This document shows positions 27,233-37,455 of a stretch of 64,000 nt of DNA, piece by piece (within the stretch, counting starts at the first letter, position 1; every line of letters starts with the position of its first letter). The notes beneath the pieces were generated by a model. The model made no database searches, was not told the origin of the DNA, and saw nothing but the letters and a program-made list of their open reading frames with translations. A program made the translations under genes and the position numbers. Source of the stretch: Paracoccus cavernae (GTDB lineage: Bacteria; Pseudomonadota; Alphaproteobacteria; Rhodobacterales; Rhodobacteraceae). Location of the stretch: contig JAUFRC010000001.1 in the NCBI GenBank assembly GCA_030410095.1, positions 818,501-882,500 of the forward strand, in the 5' to 3' direction.

Positions 27233-28349
27233 TCATTCCTCCGGGATTGGTCGGGTGGAATGGATCGAAAGCCCGTAGGCGTCAAGCCCGATCACCTTCA
27301 GCGGTGCCGAATTCGTCAGAAGGACCAGATCCGACAGCCCCAGCGAGGACAGGATCTGCGCGCCCAGACCATAGACGCGCAAAGTATGCGGCGAGGCCTC
27401 GTCGGGGAAGGTCACGGATTTGGTCAGATCGCGGATCAGTACGACCACGCCCCTACCCTCCTTGGCGATCTCGTTCATGGCCGAGGACAGATCGCCCGAG
27501 TCGAGCCGCCCGATCCCAAGCACGTCATGGAGCGGATCAAGCGCATGCATGCGCACGAGAACCGGCTCGGCCGTGGTGATGTCGCCCTTGGTCAGCACGA
27601 TATGCTCGGTGCCCTGTGCGGTATCGGCGAAAATGCGCAGCATCCAGTCGCCGCCATGGATCGAATGGACCGGCCGTTGCGAGCATTCGCGGATCAGGTT
27701 GTCGTGGCGGCGGCGGTAGGCGATCAGATCGCTGATCGTGCCGATCTTGAGGCTGTGCTTTTGCGCGATCGCGATCAGATCGGGCAGACGGGCCATGGTG
27801 CCGTCCTCGTTCATGATCTCGCAGATCACGCCCGAAGGATTGAGCCCCGCCAGACGCGCGACATCGACGGCCGCCTCGGTATGGCCGGCGCGCACCAGCA
27901 CGCCGCCGTCGCGGGCGCGCAGCGGGAAGACATGGCCCGGCGTCGCGATATCGGCAGGGCCTTTGGTCGGGTCGATCGCGACCGAAACCGTGCGCGCGCG
28001 GTCATGCGCCGAAATCCCCGTCGTCACCCTCGCGCGCCTCGATCGAGACGGTAAAGGCGGTTTCGTGGCGGGTCGAGTTCTTGGGCGTCATCAGCCCCAG
28101 ACCCAGAGCATCGATCCGCTCTCCGGGCATGGCAAGGCAGATCAGGCCGCGGCCGTGGGTCGCCATGAAGTTGATCGCATCGGGCGTCGCCATCTGGGCG
28201 GGAATGACGAAATCCCCTTCGTTCTCGCGATCCTCGTGGTCGACGAGGATGAACATGCGGCCGTTGCGGGCATCCTCGATGATCTCCTCGATCCCCGAGA
28301 TTGCATCCGACCAGTCGCGTTCGACCGGACCCGGTTTGTCATAGTTCAT
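27233..28349 (-). CDS. ribB: 3,4-dihydroxy-2-butanone 4-phosphate synthase with degenerate GTP cyclohydrolase II domain; frameshift
   Basis: The N-terminal domain is RibB, which makes the four-carbon precursor of riboflavin: [40 protein letters not shown] and [20 protein letters not shown]. The C-terminal half has the fold of GTP cyclohydrolase II ([31 protein letters not shown]). It lacks the Cys-x10-Cys-x-Cys zinc ligands: the equivalent stretch reads [19 protein letters not shown], so RibA activity is doubtful. The frame breaks at 28025-28029, where two bases are missing; restoring GC or CG gives [18 protein letters not shown], the invariant motif, and a 372-residue protein. Confidence 0.9.
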
Positions 28350-28409
28350 CAGCTGCTCCTGCGAAGAATTGGCGGCCCGTGATAAATCCGGCGAGCCCGC
28401 CTGCGCCCA

Positions 28410-28907
28410 TCATTTCGCGCTCGTGATCGGTTTCCCGATCATGAGCACCGCGTCGCCGGGAAGGCCCTCGGCGCGCAACCAGTGTTTCATGTCGTCGCGC
28501 ATGGCGGCCCAGCTTGTCCCGAAAACGGGCAGAGCACGGGCCGAGACTGCGCGGATGTCGCGCCCGAGCGCATCTGCCGCCACCCCGGGCGCACAGCCCA
28601 GATGCGGGACGGCGGCGCTGCGGGCGATCCGCCCGATCACCTCCGGTTCGGGCGATTGCCCGCGGCGAAAGACAGCAAGCGCGTTCGACGAATAGAGAAA
28701 GGCCACCAGATCCCTGCCCGTCGTCGCCCGGACGCCGGCATAGGTCTTGTAATCGAGCCCCAGCGCCTTGGCGCGCTGGACGCGGCTGCGCACGACCTCG
28801 ACCGGAAGCCGCTCGCCCAGAAGCGCGCGGCGCGCGACGCGCCAGCAATGGGTGCGGTAGCCCGCACCCTCTGCGGCAGGTCCCCGGTTATGGCCGATCC
28901 CGCTCAC
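28410..28907 (-). CDS. uncharacterised protein with GIGHNRGP motif, inside the riboflavin gene cluster
   Basis: This is a 165-residue protein starting with GTG at 28907 (GAGG about eight bases upstream). The N-terminus MSGIGHNRGPAAEGAGYRTH carries the short IGHNRGP motif that recurs at the start of many unrelated alphaproteobacterial proteins. It continues CWRVARRALLGERLPVEVVR, RAKALGLDYKTYAGVRATTG and RDLVAFLYSSNALAVFRR. Similar proteins sit beside ribE in relatives, to my recollection. It lies ten bases after the ribE stop and 60 bases before ribB, so it is co-transcribed with riboflavin genes. I do not know its function; no catalytic motif is evident. Confidence 0.78.
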   Translation of the reverse strand: MSGIGHNRGPAAEGAGYRTHCWRVARRALLGERLPVEVVRSRVQRAKALGLDYKTYAGVRATTGRDLVAFLYSSNALAVFRRGQSPEPEVIGRIARSAAVPHLGCAPGVAADALGRDIRAVSARALPVFGTSWAAMRDDMKHWLRAEGLPGDAVLMIGKPITSAK

Positions 28908-28917
28908 GCGTTTGGCC

Positions 28918-29513
28918 TCACTTTCCCGCTTCGGCCAGACGCGCGACATAGCGCGCGAGCATGTCGATCTCGAGGTTGACGGTATCGCCGACCTTGGCCG
29001 CCCCCAGGTGGTCACCTCTTGGGTATGGGGGATGACATTGACTCCGAAGAGGTCGTCGTCCACCTCGTTGACGGTCAGCGAGGTGCCGTTGAGCGTGACC
29101 GAGCCCTTGGGCGCGATGAAGCGCTTGAGGTCGGCGGGCACGCGCAAGGTGATGCGGGTGCTGTCGCCCTCGTCGGTCATGGATTCGATCACGGCCACGC
29201 CGTCGACATGGCCCGAGACGATGTGGCCGCCGAGCTCGTCGCCGACCTTCAAGGCGCGTTCGAGATTGAGCGGCTTGCCGGCTTCCCAGCCGTTCGCGCC
29301 GATCGAGGTCTTGGCGATGGTCTCGGCCGAGATATCGACATCGAACCAGCCCTCGCCCTTGCCCACGACCGTCAGGCAAACGCCGTCGCAGGCGATCGAG
29401 GCGCCCATATCGACGCCCGCCATGTCATAGGCGCTGCCGATGCGCGCGCGCATGTCGCCGCGCATCTCGACGTCCAGAACCTTGCCGACGTCGGTGATGA
29501 TCCCAGTAAACAT
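28918..29513 (-). CDS. ribE: riboflavin synthase, alpha chain; one frameshift
   Basis: RibE dismutates two lumazines to riboflavin. It has two similar barrel domains: MFTGIITDVGKVLDVEMRGD, IACDGVCLTVVGKGEGWFDV and AETIAKTSIGANGWEAGKPL in the first, and GGHIVSGHVDGVAVIESMTD and SVTLNGTSLTVNEVDDDLFG in the second. A G is missing from the run opposite 29001-29005; the restored end reads TTWGAAKVGDTVNLEIDMLA then RYVARLAEAGK, for 198 residues. This is the first gene of the ribE-(IGHNRGP protein)-ribB-ribH-nusB cluster. Its usual upstream neighbour ribD lies 5 kb away, beyond an inserted capsule block. Confidence 0.93.
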
Positions 29514-29824
29514 CTCGAGCCCTTCCGTTCACGTTATGAAGTGAGTAAGTCTTCGCGCGGCGATCTTCAAGCAAGAGCCGCGGTTTCGCGTCCTTCCGAT
29601 GCCTGCCTCTTTGGCGTGACCGGCCTGCCCGGTCGTGATATTTGCTATAGGGAAACCATATTTAGAACGAATGCTGTCCTTTTTCCCTCAAAGAGGTCAG
29701 AAGCGGAGAAGGTTTTTCTTGACGACATTATTTTCCCGATGACCCCTCCTCTTCTCCCCAGGCTGCTCCGGTTCCGGACGGCCCCGACAGCGCCTCCGAC
29801 GAGCGCCGCGCCGCGATCCTGCGC

Positions 29825-31110
29825 ATGCCTGCCGAAAAGCGGGTGTTTTTGCTGTTGCAAGGGCCGCACGGGCCGTTCTTCGACCGGCTCGGCAAGCAGC
29901 TGCGCGCAGCAGGTGCGACGGTCTGGCGTGTGGGCTTCAATGCGGGCGACGGCTTCTTCTGGTCCGATCGCGATCACTACATCGCCCATACCGCGAGCCC
30001 CGAGGAATGGCCGGAGCATCTGGAGCGCCTGCTGGCCGAAAAAGGGATCACCGATCTCGTGCTTTACGGTGATGTCAGGCCGGTCCATGCGGCGGCGCGG
30101 GCGGCGGCACAGGAGCGCGGACTGGTCCTGCATGTCTTCGAGGAAGGCTATTTGCGCCCCTATTGGATCACCTACGAACGCGGCGGCTCGAACGGGCATT
30201 CGCGGCTGATGGAGATCGGCCTGCGCGACATGCGGCTGTCCTTGCGCGGCCGCAAGGGCGAAACCCGCCGCCCGCCCGCACGCTGGGGCGATATGCGCCA
30301 GCACAAATTCTACGGCGCGCTTTACCATTTCCTCGTTCTCGTCGCGAATCGGCGCTACACCGGCTACCGCACCCATCGCGAGATCTCGGTGCTGCAGGAG
30401 TTCCGGCTTAACTTCCGCCGCTTTCTGCTCTCGCCCTATGACGCGCTGGCGCGGATGCGCGAGGCGCGCGCCGTAGAACGTGGCGGCTTCCCTATGTGCT
30501 GGTGCTCATGCAGCTCGAACATGACGCAAGCTTTCGCGCCCATTCCGATTTCGCGCGGATGTCCGAATTCACCGATCAGGTGATGGAGGATTTCGCCCGC
30601 GCCGCGCCGCGCCACCACCACCTCGTTTTCAAGGCCCATCCGCTCGAGGACGGTCGCGGCGGCATCCGCCACGCAGTCGAAGCCAAGGCGGAGGCGCTCA
30701 AGATCGGCAAACGCGTCCATTATGTGCGCGGCGGCAAGCTCGCGCGGCTGCTGGCGCAGGCACGGGCGGCGGTAACGGTGAATTCGACGGCGGCGCAACA
30801 GGCCTTGTGGCGCGGTCTGCCGGTGCGCTCGATGGGGCGTGCGGTCTATGACAAACCCGACCTGATCTCCAAACAGCCGCTGGCGGATTTCTTCGACGCG
30901 CCCGACCGCCCGAGCCAGCGCGCCTACGGCATTTACCGCGACTATCTGCTTGAAACCAGTCAGGTGCCCGGCGGCTTTTACGCGGCCCATTCGCGGGCCC
31001 ATGCGCTGCGGCTGGTGGTCGATCTCGTGCTCGCTGCGGATGATCCCTATGACGCGCTTGCAACCGGCCGGAGCCAGCACCGCCAGCAGCTCAGCGACGT
31101 CAAAGACTAA
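29825..31110 (+). CDS. kpsS: capsular polysaccharide export/Kdo transferase KpsS (LipB), one or two frameshifts
   Basis: KpsS is a cytoplasmic retaining Kdo transferase that adds the first Kdo to the phosphatidylglycerol anchor of group 2 capsules. It shows VFLLLQGPHGPFFDRLGKQL, DLVLYGDVRPVHAAARAAAQ and VFEEGYLRPYWITYERGGSN. After a C loss at 30490-30492 it continues YVLVLMQLEHDASFRAHSDF, HHHLVFKAHPLEDGRGG and ARAAVTVNSTAAQQALWRG. The corrected length from 29825 is 428 residues. That ATG has no good binding site; restoring one C at 29756-29759 would extend the gene in frame to an ATG at 29739, adding 29 residues. It is the first gene of the kpsS-kpsD-kpsC block. Confidence 0.9.
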
Positions 31111-31221
31111 GCAATCTTTCATATTGTCGCAAATCGGTGGAAATGCCGGAAACTCTGCGCTAATTTGCCAAAAACAGCGTTCCGCCCGCACGGAATCGCA
31201 GGAGTGGACAGGAGTATTACT

Positions 31222-32409
31222 TTGACAGACCTGAGTTTCCAGTCGCGGATGCCGGTGCAGGCCCCCTCGCGCAAGACTGCCTCGGCAAACAGCCTTGCCG
31301 GACGGATGTGCCGTGTGGCGCTGATCGGGGCGGTTCTGGCGGTGACGGCCTGCGGCCTGCCGCGATCCGGCCCGACCAAGAAAGAGATCATGTCCGGCTC
31401 GATCGAGAATGGCGGAACCAGCCAGATCGTCATGGCCAGCGACAGCGTCATCCGCGCGGCGAACTTTGCGCCCTCCTACGGCTTTTCGTCCGATTTCCGC
31501 AACGCCGGTCAGGTCGGTGCCGACACGATCCGTCCGGGCGACGTTCTGGGCCTTTCGATCTGGGAGAACGTCGATGACGGGCTTCTGGCCTCGCTCGGGC
31601 AAAGCTCGACCCAGCTGCAGGAGCTGCAGGTCGACAGCAACGGCTATATCTTCGTGCCCTATGCCGGTCGCGTGAAGGCCTCGGGCTCGACCCCCGAAGA
31701 GCTGCGCAGCCAGATCACCGAAAAGCTTTCGTCGCAGACGCCCGACCCGCAGGTCATGGTGACGCGTGGCCGGTGACGGCGCGACTGTCTCGGTCATGGG
31801 CAAGGTCGTCGGTCAGGGCGTCTTCCCGATCGAGCGTCCGACCCGTACCCTCTCGGCGATGCTGGCACGTGCAGGCGGTGTCTCGATCGAGCCTGAAGTT
31901 GCGGTCGTCACCGTGAAACGCGGCAATTCGAGCGGCAAAGTCTGGCTGCGCGATCTCTACTCCAGCTCGAGCAACGATATCGCGCTGCGTCCGGGCGACG
32001 TGGTTCTGGTCGAAGAAGACCAGCGCAACTTCACCGCGCTTGGCGCATTCGGCGGCCAGACCAAGGTTCCCTCGGCAATGACGAGGTCAGCGCGATCGAG
32101 GCGATCGCCATGGTCGGCGGTCTCCAGACCCAGCTGGCCGATCCGACCGGCGTCTTCATCATGCGCAGTGAATCGCAATCGGTTGCCCGTGCGGTTACCG
32201 GCAAGCCCTCGCTCGTCGGCACCCAGCGCGTCGCCTATATTCTCGATCTGACCAAGCCTGACGGGATGTTCCTCGCCCGCGACTTCCAGATCCGCGACGG
32301 CGATACGGTCTATGTCACCGAGGCACCTTTCGTGCAGTGGCAGAAAACCCTGCGCTCGGTCACGGGTACCGCCGCCGATGTCGGCGCGTCCAGCCGGGCC
32401 TTCAACTAA
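31222..32409 (+). CDS. kpsD: capsule export outer-membrane lipoprotein, KpsD/Wza-like; two frameshifts
   Basis: This is an outer-membrane polysaccharide export protein. It has a lipoprotein signal (RVALIGAVLAVTACGLPRSG, lipobox VTAC), a Poly_export domain (DTIRPGDVLGLSIWENVDDG, SNGYIFVPYAGRVKASGSTP) and SLBB-like soluble-ligand-binding repeats (VSVMGKVVGQGVFPIERPTR and RDFQIRDGDTVYVTEAPFVQ). A two-base loss at 31763-31767 (CGCG for CGCGCG) and a T loss near 32072 break it. Restored joins read VMVTRVAGDGATVSVMG and TKVPFGNDEVSAIEAIAMVG. The corrected length is 396. The TTG at 31222 has GGAG eight bases upstream; an ATG at 31249 is the alternative. Confidence 0.88.
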
Positions 32410-32432
32410 CGCATGAGGGAGCTTTCCTTCAG

Positions 32433-32460
32433 ATCCGCCGGGTTTTCCCCGGCGGATTTT
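32433..32460 (+). terminator. rho-independent terminator between kpsD and kpsC
   Basis: ATCCGCCGGG pairs perfectly with CCCGGCGGAT around a TTTTC loop and is followed by TTT. It lies 24 bases after the kpsD stop and 20 bases before the likely kpsC start, so kpsC expression may depend on read-through or on its own promoter. Confidence 0.8.
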
Positions 32461-32479
32461 CGCATTCAACGGCGGCCTT

Positions 32480-34405
32480 TTGCGGCAAGGCCGCGTTCGC
32501 CGCATCATGGAACTTGCCGGATTGCGTCCGCAAATCGGCCTGCCAGGCGCCGGTGATGCGGTGGCGGTCTGGGGCAAAAGCCCGACCGCTTGGCGCGGCG
32601 AGGCGATTGCCGCCCGCAAAGGCCTGCCGGTTATGCGCGTCGAGGATGCGTTTCTGCGCTCGATCCTGCCGGGCCGCGGCAAGGGGCTGTGGCCAAGCGC
32701 GGCCCGATCGGGCTGTTGATCGATCCGCTCGGCCTCCATTTCGACCCCGAACAGCCCTCGCTGATCGAAAGCCTGATCCCGAGCGCCGAGGCCGCAGCGC
32801 TTGTCCCCAAGCCCGCGCGGCGATCGCGCGTCTGATTGCGGCCGATTTGTCCAAGTACAACGCCCATCTGCCGGACCAGCCCCTGCCCGAGGCGGGCTAT
32901 GTGCTGGTGATCGACCAGACGCGCGGCGATGCCTCGCTGGGAGGGGCCGGTCGCGCCGAGTTCCTTGCGATGCTCGCGGCCGCGCGGGACGAAAATCCGC
33001 AGGCCCGCATCGTGATCCGCAGCCATCCCGAAACCTCGGCGGGTCTGCGTCAGGGGCATTTCACCGCAGCGGATCTGCGAGCCGGCGAGGCGTTTTGCGA
33101 CGGGCCGGTTTCGCCTTGGCGCTTGGCGCAGGGTGCGGCGCAGGTCTATGCGTTTTCGTCGCAGCTCGGCTTCGAGGCGATGCTCGCAGGCCACCGCCCC
33201 CGCATTTTCGGCACGCCCTTTTACGCGGGCTGGGGCCGAAGCGCGGACGAGCAGCGTTTTGCCCGCCGCATGGATGCGCCGATCGAGGCGCTGTTTGCCG
33301 CGAGCCACCTGCTCGCGCCGGTTTGGTATGATCCCTGCCGCGACCGCCTCACCGATTTCGAGGGGGCGTTGCGCCAGATCGAGGCCGAGGCCCGTGCTTG
33401 GCGCGACGATCATGCGGGGCATTTGGCCTATGGCATGCGGCTGTGGAAACGCGGCCCGCTCACACGCTTTTTCGGCAGCGGCAAAGGATTGCGCTTCACC
33501 GACAAGCCCGGGCCTGATGTCACCATCGCCTGGGCCAATCGCGCGGCGGATGTGCCGCAGGCCGCGCGGATCGAGGACGGCTTCATCCGCTCGCGCGGTC
33601 TGGGCGCGGCGCTGGTGCCGCCGCTCTCGCTGGTGATGGACGATCTCGGATCTACTACGACCCGACCCGACCGAGCCGTTTCGAGGCCCTGCTCGAAGAG
33701 CCCGCGCCGCCCGCGGGTGATTTGCGCTCGAAAGAGTTGATGAAGTCACTGCAAGAGCTTGGAATAACCAAGTATAATGTCGATGGAGGTGTTCCCGATC
33801 TGCCCGCCGGTTACCGCATTCTGGTACCCGGTCAGGTCGAGGATGATGCCTCGATCCGGCTTGGCGCCGGTGCCGAGCGCAGCAATCTCGCCCTTTTGCG
33901 GCGGGTGCGCGCCGAAAATCCCGATGCGGTCCTGATCTACAAGCCCCACCCCGATGTCGAAGCAGGCCTGCGCCCGGGCCTCGTCCCCGAAGCCGAGATG
34001 GCAGCGCTGGCGGATGTTGTCGCGCGCAAGGCCAGTGCCGCCGCGCTCTTCGACCAGATCGACGCGCTATGGACGATGACCTCGACCATGGGGTTCGAAG
34101 CGCTTTTGCGCGGCATTCCGGTGACAACCCTCGGCGCGCCATTCTACGCGGGTTGGGGTCTGACCCGGGACCTTGGCCCTGTCCCCGAACGCCGGCAGGC
34201 GCGGCCCGATCCGGTCTGTTTCGCCCATGCCGCGCTGATCGCCTATCCGCGTTATTTCGATCCGGTTTCCAATCTGCCCTGCCCGCCCGAAGTCGCGATC
34301 GAGCGCCTGAGCGATGCCGAGCTGCGCATGCAGGGCAGGTTTTCGCGGATTCTGGCCAAGGCCCAAGGCGCGGCCAGCAGCTATGCCTGGATGTGGCGGC
34401 GCTAG
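32480..34405 (+). CDS. kpsC: capsule Kdo transferase KpsC (LipA), two tandem domains, three frameshifts
   Basis: KpsC extends the Kdo linker and has two homologous glycosyltransferase domains. Domain 1 shows GDAVAVWGKSPTAWRGEAIA, MRVEDAFLRSILPGRGKGLW, ARIVIRSHPETSAGLRQGHF and IFGTPFYAGWGRSADEQRFA. Domain 2 shows AARIEDGFIRSRGLGAALVP, AVLIYKPHPDVEAGLRPGLV and TLGAPFYAGWGLTRDLGPVP. Losses at 32693-32694, 32811 and 33648-33649 are corrected to LWPKRGPIGLLID, VPKARAAIARLIA and DDLGIYYDPTRPSR, giving 642 residues. The start is uncertain: TTG 32480 (MRQGRVRRIMELAG) or ATG 32507. The homologous leader seems to begin slightly earlier, in the terminator hairpin, where no start codon exists. Confidence 0.9.
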
Positions 34406-34414
34406 ACGCGGGCT

Positions 34415-35434
34415 CTAGGCCTCGCGGGTCCAGCGGTGGAACAGATCCGGCCCGATGCGGCGGCTTTCCATCAAGGCAAAGCGCGGCGCATCGGCAAGCC
34501 TTGCGACATCGAGCGCACCGATGGCCGGTCTCCCGCCCGCACCGATCACCACGCCCGCGCCGTAGCCCACCAACTCGTCGACCAGACCCGCCTGCAAAAG
34601 CGAGGCGGCAAGCTGGCCGCCGCCCTCGCAGAAAACCCGCGTCAATCCGCGCCGGCCCAGCTCGGCCATCAGCGCCGGAGCATCAGTGCCCGAGATCTGC
34701 CAAAGCGGGCCGAAATCCTGCCCTTCGGGCGGCAAATCAGGCAGGTCTCCCGAGGAGGCAATCACGCGGACCGGCTGTTTCACCACACCAAAGCCGCGCA
34801 CATTCAGCGAGGGGTGATCGGCCCGTGCCGTGCCGCCGCCCACCATGATCGCGTCATGGCTCAGGCGCAAGGCATGGACATGGCGGCGCGCCTCGGGGCC
34901 GGTGATCCATTGGCTCTCGCCCGAAGCCAAAGCGATGCGCCCGTCGAAACTGGTCGCAAGTTTGAGCGTCAGCATCGGACGACCAACGGTGATGCGCGAC
35001 AGAAAGCCGCGCTGAAGCATGCGTGCCTCGTCCTCGCGGACGCCCACGGTTACTTCGATGCCGGCATCGCGCAAAAGCGCAATACCGCGCCCGCCAACCC
35101 GCGGATCGGGATCGACGAAAGCCGCAACGACGCGCGCGACGCCCGCGCGGATCAGCGCCTCGGCGCAGGGCGGGCTTTTGCCGTAATGTGAACAGGGTTC
35201 GAGCGTGACATAGACGGTCGCGCCGCGCGCCGCCTCGCCTGCTTGTGCCAAGGCGACCGGCTCGGCATGGGGACGCCCGCCCGGCTGGGTCCAGCCACGC
35301 CCGACGATGCGGTCCTCTTTGACGATGACGCAGCCGACCGCAGGATTGGGCCAGACATTGCCGAGACCGCGCCGCGCCATGCGCAAAGCATGGGCCATGT
35401 GGCGCAGATCATCGCTGCCTGCCTGCCGGCTCAC
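34415..35434 (-). CDS. ribD: bifunctional riboflavin deaminase/reductase
   Basis: RibD deaminates and then reduces the pyrimidine intermediate of riboflavin synthesis. It is intact at 339 residues. The deaminase domain has the zinc site [20 protein letters not shown] (HAE) and [20 protein letters not shown] (PCxxxGxxPPC). The reductase domain has [40 protein letters not shown] and [20 protein letters not shown]. The start overlaps nrdR by four bases. It is convergent with kpsC, ending nine bases beyond the kpsC stop. Confidence 0.96.
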   Translation of the reverse strand: MSRQAGSDDLRHMAHALRMARRGLGNVWPNPAVGCVIVKEDRIVGRGWTQPGGRPHAEPVALAQAGEAARGATVYVTLEPCSHYGKSPPCAEALIRAGVARVVAAFVDPDPRVGGRGIALLRDAGIEVTVGVREDEARMLQRGFLSRITVGRPMLTLKLATSFDGRIALASGESQWITGPEARRHVHALRLSHDAIMVGGGTARADHPSLNVRGFGVVKQPVRVIASSGDLPDLPPEGQDFGPLWQISGTDAPALMAELGRRGLTRVFCEGGGQLAASLLQAGLVDELVGYGAGVVIGAGGRPAIGALDVARLADAPRFALMESRRIGPDLFHRWTREA

Positions 35435-35895
35435 TCTTCCAAAGCTGCCGGACGCAGCTCCGAGACGAACTTGTCGAAATCATCCGCCGCCTGGAAATTC
35501 TTGTAAACGCTGGCAAAGCGGACGTAGCCGACGGTGTCGATCCGCGAGAGGGTCTCCATCACGATCTCGCCGATGACCTTCGATGAGACATCGGATTCGC
35601 CGAGGCTTTCAAGCCGCCGCACGATGCCCGAGATCATCTGGTCGATCCGCTCGGGCTCGACAGGACGTTTCTGCATGGCGATGCGGATCGAGCGCTCGAG
35701 TTTGGAGCGGTCGAAATCCTCGCGTCTGCCGGTCGATTTGATCACCACGAGATCGCGCAGCTGCACCCGCTCATAGGTCGTGAACCGTCCGCCACAGGCA
35801 GGACAGAAGCGGCGGCGACGGATCGCCACATTATCTTCGGCCGGACGCGAGTCCTTGACCTGCGTATCGACATTTCCGCAGAACGGGCAGCGCAT
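35431..35895 (-). CDS. nrdR: transcriptional repressor NrdR
   Basis: NrdR represses ribonucleotide reductase genes through an ATP/dATP-sensing cone. It is intact at 154 residues from ATG 35895. The zinc ribbon reads [20 protein letters not shown] and [20 protein letters not shown] (four cysteines), then the ATP-cone [20 protein letters not shown] and [20 protein letters not shown], and [21 protein letters not shown] longer in-frame start at 35925 would place ten residues before the zinc ribbon and is unlikely. It overlaps ribD by four bases, the standard nrdR-ribD pair. Confidence 0.96.
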   Translation of the reverse strand: MRCPFCGNVDTQVKDSRPAEDNVAIRRRRFCPACGGRFTTYERVQLRDLVVIKSTGRREDFDRSKLERSIRIAMQKRPVEPERIDQMISGIVRRLESLGESDVSSKVIGEIVMETLSRIDTVGYVRFASVYKNFQAADDFDKFVSELRPAALEE

Positions 35896-37326
<1,431 letters not shown>

Positions 37327-37348
37327 TCGCCGCAGCGGTGCAAAACGG

Positions 37349-37372
37349 AAAAGGCCCCTTCGGGGGCCTTTT
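37349..37372 (+). terminator. rho-independent terminator of dctP
   Basis: AAAAGGCCCC pairs perfectly with GGGGCCTTTT around a TTCG loop, 22 bases after the stop codon. Confidence 0.92.
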
Positions 37373-37416
37373 GCATTGGCGTGACGGGTTTTGGATCGTG
37401 CCGCACCGGATATGGC

Positions 37417-37445
37417 AAAAGCCCCGAGGTTTCCTCGGGGCTTTT
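37417..37445 (-). terminator. rho-independent terminator of the TRAP permease operon
   Basis: AAAAGCCCCGAGG pairs perfectly with CCTCGGGGCTTTT around a TTT loop, ten bases beyond the stop of dctM on the minus strand. It could act in both directions. Confidence 0.92.
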
Positions 37446-37455
37446 GCTTTCGGGG

